Shown: piece after piece, positions 56,806-64,000 of the stretch | Numbering within the stretch: the first letter of the stretch is position 1 | How the letters are laid out: every line of letters starts with the position of its first letter | Assembly: GCF_014837295.1 (NCBI RefSeq) | Contig: NZ_JACYHB010000002.1 | Location: 62,001-126,000, forward strand | Source of the DNA: Cellulosimicrobium arenosum | GTDB lineage: Bacteria; Actinomycetota; Actinomycetes; Actinomycetales; Cellulomonadaceae | DNA: 64,000 nucleotides | Direction: 5' to 3' | Position numbers and translations under genes: made by a program | The notes under the pieces: model-generated | Told to the model about the DNA's origin: nothing | Database searches by the model: none | What the model saw: only the letters and a program-made list of their open reading frames with translations

Positions 56806-59423
56806 TCGCAGACCACCTCGTTGTCCGGCTTGTAGGTCCAGTGGTCCGCCTCGTCCTTGACGAGATCCCCGTCCAGGTAGACCTTGCGGTAGTTCGTGAT
56901 GGAGAACCCTGGGTTGCCGGCCGGGATCGGCTCGCAGTCGCTGCCCTTGTGGGTCACCGTGGTGGTCGGGACGACGTTCGTCTTCGGGCTCGCGGAAGTC
57001 TCGACCTCGTAGTACTTCGTGCTCCAGGTCGCGACGTGCAGCTGACCACCGGACACCCACGACTGCATGAGCACACCGTACGGGGTGTCGTTCTTGAACC
57101 TCATGTCGAGCGCGCCGACGTAGATCGTCGCCTCGCGACCCGCCGGGTACCGCGTGAACCAGTAGCTGTGCTGGCGGTGCTCGACGTCCTCGAGACCGGC
57201 GAAGAAGCCGGCGTTGTAGGTCGTGGTCGCCATCTGCGAGAGCCCGCCGCCCACGCCCTCGGTGTGCTTTCCGTCCTGCACGATGCCCGACGCGTGGTAG
57301 CCCCCGGCGATCGTGATCGGTGACAGGGTGTCGATCAACGAGAAGGTCTCGCCCGGGAGCACGAGCGTCTCGTCGACCTTGCTCGCGCCGACGCGCAGGT
57401 TGTCGGTACGGACCGCGTCGTTGGTGAGCGGGGTGGCGAACTCCGAGATCTTCTCCTTGACGCCGAGCTCCTCCAGCGCCTCCCGCGACTGCTCGGGATC
57501 GGACTCGGTGAGCTCGACGTCCGCGGTCCGCTCGTCGCTCGTCGCCGCCTCGCCGACTGCGGCCGCGAGCGCGTCCGGATCGATCGTCGTGCCCGGCTCG
57601 CCACCCTCGATCACGGGCTTGCCGCCCGAGAAGACGAAGTGCGCGTCGTCGGCGGTCGTGAGCAGGTCGTTCGTCCGGTCGACGACCGCCTCGACGAGGG
57701 TCGGTCCGTCGAGCGAGAGGGCCAGCTCGCCGTCGGCGGCCGGGTACGACGCCGCACCCGCGACGACCTCGGCCGGAAGCTCCGGGTCCTGCCCGCCGAC
57801 GGACACCACGACGGGGGCGGAGACCACCGTCTGCGCCTGCTCGAGCGCCGCGTCCGTCTCCTCCTGCGTGATCTCGGGAGCGACGGGTTCGGTCGGCAGG
57901 TCGATCGCGCCGTCGGTGACGAGCCACCCCGCGACGATCCGGTCCGCCGCCTCGTCGGTGACGAGCGCCGCGCCGTCGGCGGCGTCGGTCGCGCTCGGCG
58001 CACCGTCGACGAACTGCACGGTGCCGTCGACCGCAGCCACGTCGAGGCTGCCGTGCAAGGTCTCGACCTGCTCGTCGAGCACCGTGTCGTCGACCGTGAC
58101 CACCGGGTCGGCCGCCTCGCCGCCGAACAGGTGCTGCCACAGGCGCGAGGGGTTCATCGAGAAGGCGGTGAGCTCCTGCGCCGTGGCGTGCGCGTCGAAC
58201 GCGAGGCCCGCCGCTGCCGGGTCCATCGTCGTCCCGGAGTCGCCCGCCGTCAGGTCGACCGGCTCCGCCGCGCGGGCACCGACCGTGCTCGCCAGCTCGT
58301 CCTCGGCGGCGTCGCCCGTCATCCCCCCGACGTCGACGCCGGCCACCGTGGTGCCGGTCGGCACCTTGTCCGAGTAGAACCACTGCGCACCGGTGTACAG
58401 ACCACCGAGGACCAGGACCGCGAGTCCCGTCCACACGAGCCCGCGGACCCAGCCGTGGCGCGGCGCACCGTCGTCGAACCCCTCGAACACCGACGCGTCG
58501 CGCGAGTCGTCGGGGGGCACCGGGGTAAACCCGGCCGCGGCCGCCTCGGGGCCGACCGGCGGTGCGCTCGCGGCCGGCACCGGGTCGAGCCTCGCGGTCG
58601 GGGCGTCGTGCGGGCCTGCAGGCCCGCTCGACGCCGGCACCTCGGGAACGGTGGCCGGAAGGGCGGTGCTCGGAGGCGCGGGGGTCGACGACCCGACCGT
58701 GCTCTCGGGTCGCACCCAGGGCTCGGCGCTCACCGGGGCGATCACCGCGGTGTCGTCCTCGCCCGGGTTCGCCTGCTCGAGAGCAGGCTCGGGCTGCGCC
58801 ACCTGCGCGTCGGTCGACGGGCCCGAGGGCCGGTCCGCACTCTGGTTCGCGGACTCCGCCTCGGCGGCGGCGGCACCCTCCACCGCCGGCTCGTCCGCGC
58901 CGAACGCGAAGACGCGCGGCACGTACGGGGTCTCGTCGTCCGCGTCGGGGTCGGCCGGCTCCGACGCGTCGCTCGAGCCGGGCGATGCAGAACCATCCGG
59001 CTCGCCCGGGACCTCCGGGTCGGCTCCCACGACCGGCCCGACGGCCGTGTCCGGTCCAGCAGCCGTGCCCGGCTCCGCCGCCGTGCCCGGCTCGACGGAC
59101 TCGTCCGCCGCGGCGGCGGGATCGGCCCCGCCGTCCGCGGTCGTCGGCTCCTCCGGGTCGCCCGGACCGGGCGGTGGCTCCCCGCCTCCCGAGGATGCGG
59201 CGTCGGGCCGCGATGGCGACGTGCGGTCGCCGGTCGCCCCGTCGTCGCCCGGGGCCTGCGTACCGGGTGCCGGTTCGGTGGTCTGCGCTGCGGCGGGAAC
59301 CCGCTCGCCCGGCTCGGCCGACCCCGCCTGCGGCGGCGCCGTCGTCTCGTCGTCACCGAGGTGCCCCGGCGCGTCCTGCTCGGCGGGGTCGGGCTCGTTG
59401 TCTCGGTCGGTCGGCTGACCCAT
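56802..59423 (-). CDS. VanW-family protein with peptidoglycan-binding domains
   Basis: This 873-residue protein has an acidic, Pro/Ala/Glu-rich cytoplasmic region of about 320 residues, one membrane helix (about 325-345), two PG_binding_4-type repeats (about 370-640), and a VanW domain near 670-800 (VGASKVDETLVLPGETFSL, GVGGGLSQMATTTYNAGFF). It is probably an envelope protein touching peptidoglycan; exact role unknown. ATG 59423 has GGAGA 8 bases upstream; ATG 59456 is weaker. The N-terminal acidic tail is unusually long. Confidence 0.85.
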   Translation of the reverse strand: MGQPTDRDNEPDPAEQDAPGHLGDDETTAPPQAGSAEPGERVPAAAQTTEPAPGTQAPGDDGATGDRTSPSRPDAASSGGGEPPPGPGDPEEPTTADGGADPAAAADESVEPGTAAEPGTAAGPDTAVGPVVGADPEVPGEPDGSASPGSSDASEPADPDADDETPYVPRVFAFGADEPAVEGAAAAEAESANQSADRPSGPSTDAQVAQPEPALEQANPGEDDTAVIAPVSAEPWVRPESTVGSSTPAPPSTALPATVPEVPASSGPAGPHDAPTARLDPVPAASAPPVGPEAAAAGFTPVPPDDSRDASVFEGFDDGAPRHGWVRGLVWTGLAVLVLGGLYTGAQWFYSDKVPTGTTVAGVDVGGMTGDAAEDELASTVGARAAEPVDLTAGDSGTTMDPAAAGLAFDAHATAQELTAFSMNPSRLWQHLFGGEAADPVVTVDDTVLDEQVETLHGSLDVAAVDGTVQFVDGAPSATDAADGAALVTDEAADRIVAGWLVTDGAIDLPTEPVAPEITQEETDAALEQAQTVVSAPVVVSVGGQDPELPAEVVAGAASYPAADGELALSLDGPTLVEAVVDRTNDLLTTADDAHFVFSGGKPVIEGGEPGTTIDPDALAAAVGEAATSDERTADVELTESDPEQSREALEELGVKEKISEFATPLTNDAVRTDNLRVGASKVDETLVLPGETFSLIDTLSPITIAGGYHASGIVQDGKHTEGVGGGLSQMATTTYNAGFFAGLEDVEHRQHSYWFTRYPAGREATIYVGALDMRFKNDTPYGVLMQSWVSGGQLHVATWSTKYYEVETSASPKTNVVPTTTVTHKGSDCEPIPAGNPGFSITNYRKVYLDGDLVKDEADHWTYKPDNEVVCE

Positions 59424-59506
59424 CCACTGTCTCCGTGACGAAGGGCGCGCAGGCATCCACGCGATGATGAGGACGATGAGAGTGTGCGGTGGCCCGCGGT
59501 GTCCGG

Positions 59507-59512
59507 ATTCTA
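59507..59512 (-). promoter_or_regulatory. -10 box of the VanW-tyrA unit
   Basis: On the minus strand TAGAAT, near-consensus, giving a leader of about 77 bases. It sits in the loop of a GTCCGG/CCGGAC hairpin just after the DUF6113 stop. Confidence 0.55.
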
Positions 59513-59522
59513 CCGGACTGCG

Positions 59523-60008
59523 TCACCTCTCGGCGGTGCCCTCGAGGGCGGCCGACCGACGGTGCGCCGGTCCGCGCACCGGCCGGTCGCTGAACCACGA
59601 GCGCGGGCAGAAGGCCACCACCGCGACGAGCACGAGGCCGCCGTAGATCCACACGTACCCGACGGCCTGGCCGGGGATCAGGACGTCGCCGCCCGGTCCC
59701 TGCAACGACAGGAGCTGGACCACCACGACCCAACCGATCCCGTACCCCGCGAGGCCGGGGAAACCCGCCCACGCGCGCGCGAGCACCCCGGCGGACAGGA
59801 CCACGAGGAGGGCCAGGACGAGCCCGACGGGCACCGCGCCGTCGAGCATCGAGGCACGGTGCGCGACGGTGCCGACGACCCCCACGACGATCCCCAGGAC
59901 CGCGCACGCCACGCCGCGCAGGACCATGCCGACCGTGCCGACGGTGCCGGACGTGCCGGACGTGCTCCTCGTGCTCGTGATCCGCGGTGCGGACTCAGGC
60001 ATGCTCAT
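59523..60008 (-). CDS. DUF6113-type membrane protein
   Basis: This 161-residue protein has four hydrophobic helices after a Ser/Thr-rich N-terminus. It resembles the small membrane proteins (DUF6113) found after mshB in actinobacteria; I rely on position and topology. Start ATG 60008, or 60002 which has better spacing to GGGAG. Function unknown; a tie to mycothiol is only by location. Confidence 0.7.
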   Translation of the reverse strand: MSMPESAPRITSTRSTSGTSGTVGTVGMVLRGVACAVLGIVVGVVGTVAHRASMLDGAVPVGLVLALLVVLSAGVLARAWAGFPGLAGYGIGWVVVVQLLSLQGPGGDVLIPGQAVGYVWIYGGLVLVAVVAFCPRSWFSDRPVRGPAHRRSAALEGTAER

Positions 60009-60032
60009 GTCTCCCGTCGTCGCCGCACCAGG

Positions 60033-61058
60033 CTACGTGGCGCCGGGGGGCGACGTGCCGACTTCCCGTACAGCGGGACGGGAGAGCGCGTAGAACTCGT
60101 GTGAAGGGACGGGCGCGAGGACGTCGTTGCTCAGCGCGTACCAGGCGGCGAGACCGGGACGGTCGAGGGCGGTCCCGACCGCCTGGATCTGGGTCGCGTG
60201 CGCGCGCATCGCGGCGAGCAGCGCGTCGAGCACGGGCGCGACGGGTACCGCTCGCGGCCCGCGCAGCTCGTCCGGCGCCTTCGCCACGGGCGGCAGCGGC
60301 TCGTCCGGGTCGGGGAGCGAGAGTCCCGGCACGCTGTGCAGGATCGCCGCGACGGCCGGCGTGTCGGCGAGCGCGCGCCGAGCGCGGCGCAGCTCCTCGG
60401 CCGGCACGACGGCGGCCCAGAGATCGGGCACCGGGTCGCCCGCCGCGTCGAGCAGCTCGAGGGCGCGTGCGGTCACGTCGTGCGCGCGCACGTGGTCAGG
60501 GTGGCCGTACCCGCCGCCCGGCTCGTACGTCACGACGACGACGGGCCGACGGCTGCGCACGACCGCGGCGAGCCGGCCCGCGGACTCGTCGAGGTCCGCG
60601 CCGACGAACGCGCCCGGCTCGAGCGCGGCCGCGGCCTCGGCCCGCGCGACGCCCGGCGCCGCCCAGGCCATCCCGGAGTCGACGTAGCGCCCGGTCCGGG
60701 CCCGGGCGCCGGCCGAGCCGTCCTCGATCTCCGGCGCGGGCCCTGCGTCCGCCGCGTCGAGGAAGACGTGGTCGCGGACCCCGAGCGCGGCGAGCGCCCG
60801 CGCGAGCTCGCCCTCGCGATGGGCGGCGAGGGCGGGCCCGTCCCCCTCCAGCTGCCCGACGCCGGTCGGGTGCGCTGGGGTGTCGATCACCTCGCCTCGC
60901 TCCCCGCGCGTGCACGTGACGACGGTGACGGGCTCCTCGGCCGCGGCCCACGTGGCGAGCAGCGCGCCGGTCGCGAGGGTCTCGTCGTCCGGGTGGGCGT
61001 GCACGGCCAGCAGGCCGCCGGCCGGCACCACCGTGCCGATCCCCCCGATCGTCGTCAC
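60033..61058 (-). CDS. mshB: Mycothiol deacetylase
   Basis: This 341-residue PIG-L-family zinc hydrolase removes the acetyl group from GlcNAc-inositol in mycothiol synthesis. AHPDDE at 21-26 gives zinc ligands and catalytic Asp. The later HPDHVRAHDVT motif supplies the third ligand. GTG 61058 lies 7 bases after the typA stop. Mycothiol is an actinobacterial marker. Confidence 0.95.
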   Translation of the reverse strand: MTTIGGIGTVVPAGGLLAVHAHPDDETLATGALLATWAAAEEPVTVVTCTRGERGEVIDTPAHPTGVGQLEGDGPALAAHREGELARALAALGVRDHVFLDAADAGPAPEIEDGSAGARARTGRYVDSGMAWAAPGVARAEAAAALEPGAFVGADLDESAGRLAAVVRSRRPVVVVTYEPGGGYGHPDHVRAHDVTARALELLDAAGDPVPDLWAAVVPAEELRRARRALADTPAVAAILHSVPGLSLPDPDEPLPPVAKAPDELRGPRAVPVAPVLDALLAAMRAHATQIQAVGTALDRPGLAAWYALSNDVLAPVPSHEFYALSRPAVREVGTSPPGAT

Positions 61059-61065
61059 GCCGGGA

Positions 61066-62976
<1,911 letters not shown>

Positions 62977-63094
62977 CTACGGTTCTCATTTCATGGAGGT
63001 CGACGGGGGCGACGATCGGCCGACGCCGCTCCCGGGCCGCGCGGCACTCGACCGCGGAACTCCGGAGGGCGCTCGGGTCGTCGCCCGGGCACGG

Positions 63095-64000
63095 CTATCC
63101 TACCGGGTCGTCGTCCCGCGTCCGTCGTCGGGCCCTGGACCCGTGCTGTGCCTCGTGCCTCGGCTGCCTCGGCCGGTCCGGGTAGAGCTCTTCCCACTGC
63201 TCGGAGATCGACTCCGTCACGCGGGTGGTCACCTGGTCGGTCAGCGCGGCCCGAGCCTGGCGCCGCTCGGAGCGCATGAGGGCGGCGTGCTCGGCGCTGA
63301 GCGCGCGAACGGTCGCCACGGCCATCCCGATCATGATCACGGAGAAGGGAAGGGCGATGAGGATCGCGACGGTCTGCAGCGCCTGGAGCCCGCCGGCGAC
63401 GAGGAGCGCGATGGCGACGAGGCCCTCCACCACGGCCCAGAAGATCCGGCTCCAGGTCGGCGGGTTGGGGTTGCCCCCGGACGCGAGCATGTCGACGACC
63501 AGCGACCCGGAGTCCGAGGACGTCACGAAGAAGACGACGATGAGCACGATCGCGGCCACCGACAGCACCGCACCGGCCGGGAACGTGTCGAGGAGCTGGA
63601 AGAGCGCGGTGTTCTGGTCCACGCCACCGGCGCCGTCCTGCATGCTGCCCGGGGACGCCATCTCCTGCGAGAGGCCGGCGCCGCCGAAGACCGCGAACCA
63701 GAGCGTCGTGACGATGGTGGGGACGAACAGCGTGCCCATGACGAACTCGCGGACGGTGCGCCCCCGCGAGATGCGTGCGATGAAGACGCCGACGAACGGG
63801 GCCCAGGAGATCCACCAGCCCCAGTAGAAGATCGTCCAGCTCGACTGCCAGTCCAGGCCCGCCTCGCCCTGGAACGCCGTCGTGTCGAAGCTGAGACGGA
63901 TGAAGCTCTGGAGGTAGTAGCCGATCGACTGCACCCACTCGCGCATGAGGAACAGCGTGGGGCCGAGGACCAGGACGACGACCATGACGACGCCCGCGAG
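63095..64000 (-). CDS. BCCT-family betaine/choline/carnitine transporter, 5' part beyond window
   Basis: The last 301 residues are visible. WTIFYWGWWISWAPFVGVFI is the Trp-rich substrate-path segment of BCCT carriers, followed by ISRGRTVREF, the FVTSSDSGSLV sodium-site block and three more helices. A charged C-terminal tail of about 80 residues may sense osmotic stress, as in BetP (inference). It imports compatible solutes with sodium. The N-terminus lies off the right edge. Confidence 0.93.
   Translation of the reverse strand, partial: LAGVVMVVVLVLGPTLFLMREWVQSIGYYLQSFIRLSFDTTAFQGEAGLDWQSSWTIFYWGWWISWAPFVGVFIARISRGRTVREFVMGTLFVPTIVTTLWFAVFGGAGLSQEMASPGSMQDGAGGVDQNTALFQLLDTFPAGAVLSVAAIVLIVVFFVTSSDSGSLVVDMLASGGNPNPPTWSRIFWAVVEGLVAIALLVAGGLQALQTVAILIALPFSVIMIGMAVATVRALSAEHAALMRSERRQARAALTDQVTTRVTESISEQWEELYPDRPRQPRHEAQHGSRARRRTRDDDPVG
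63097..63102 (-). promoter_or_regulatory. -10 box of typA-mshB
   Basis: On the minus strand TAGGAT, leader about 114 bases. It overlaps the last base pairs of the BCCT gene stop codon (63095-63097). No clear -35. Confidence 0.45.

Overview
The window is 64 kb of very GC-rich, tightly packed actinobacterial chromosome. Mycothiol deacetylase (mshB), an F420-type luciferase-like oxidoreductase, the sigE-rseA-htrA-tatB locus, DUF3117 and a high-molecular-mass trimeric PNP all point to Actinomycetota. The gene mix and order fit a free-living Micrococcales member of the Cellulomonadaceae/Promicromonosporaceae type, but the genus is inference. I see 59 protein genes, two of them cut by the window ends. 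There are no tRNA, rRNA, CRISPR, IS or phage genes, and no gene-free gap exceeds about 230 bases.

Layout. (1) 1-6264, minus: a reductive-pyrimidine/hydantoin catabolic operon (CoA-acylating semialdehyde dehydrogenase, class III aminotransferase, beta-ureidopropionase-like amidase, dihydropyrimidinase, LLM/F420 oxidoreductase). (2) 6457-11771: a membrane-anchored EEP hydrolase, LtrA, an unknown 157-aa protein, and an LpdA-like flavoprotein lacking the redox cysteines. (3) 11839-28489: a nucleoside-salvage block. PNP, phosphohexo/pentomutase, DeoC, an aldehyde dehydrogenase and a half-length ALDH paralogue run on plus. Adenosine deaminase and a BMP-type nucleoside ABC importer operon that continues into cdd, deoA, two DUF202 membrane proteins, a C39-like cysteine-peptidase candidate and a small acidic protein run on minus. 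(4) 28711-34833: M20 amidohydrolase, mannose-1-phosphate guanylyltransferase, and the divergent sdhCDAB operon. (5) 34893-41965: YihY/BrkB, 2'-5' RNA ligase, trpS, then tatB, htrA, rseA, sigE and the divergent O-methyltransferase. (6) 41975-50317: pepA, DUF3117, a PIG-V-like mannosyltransferase, a FolP2-type DHPS homologue, a LOG protein, the divergent dapE/dapD pair and a membrane-anchored lysozyme-like protein. (7) 50522-64000: gltA, dapC, fdxA, a small SH3-like protein, tyrA, pheA, an ACT-domain protein, a VanW protein, DUF6113, mshB, typA and a partial BCCT transporter.

How the genes work together. The salvage block can import nucleosides, deaminate and phosphorolyse them, isomerise the pentose-1-phosphate and cleave deoxyribose-5-phosphate. 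The first operon can then take reduced pyrimidine bases to acetyl-CoA or propionyl-CoA. gltA and sdhCDAB each carry a CRP/GlxR-type TGTGA-N6-TCACA operator or near match, which suggests shared cAMP-receptor control of the TCA cycle. Lysine/diaminopimelate genes (dapC, dapD, dapE) are spread over 5 kb.

Two features recur. Leaderless-type promoters, with a TANNNT-like -10 box ending 6-7 bases before the start codon, precede twelve genes. Four-base stop/start overlaps (GTGA or ATGA) link most operon members. From memory of M. tuberculosis gene order, 10-38 kb resembles Rv3303c-Rv3336c and 38-63 kb resembles Rv1165-Rv1224, with the junction between trpS and tatB.
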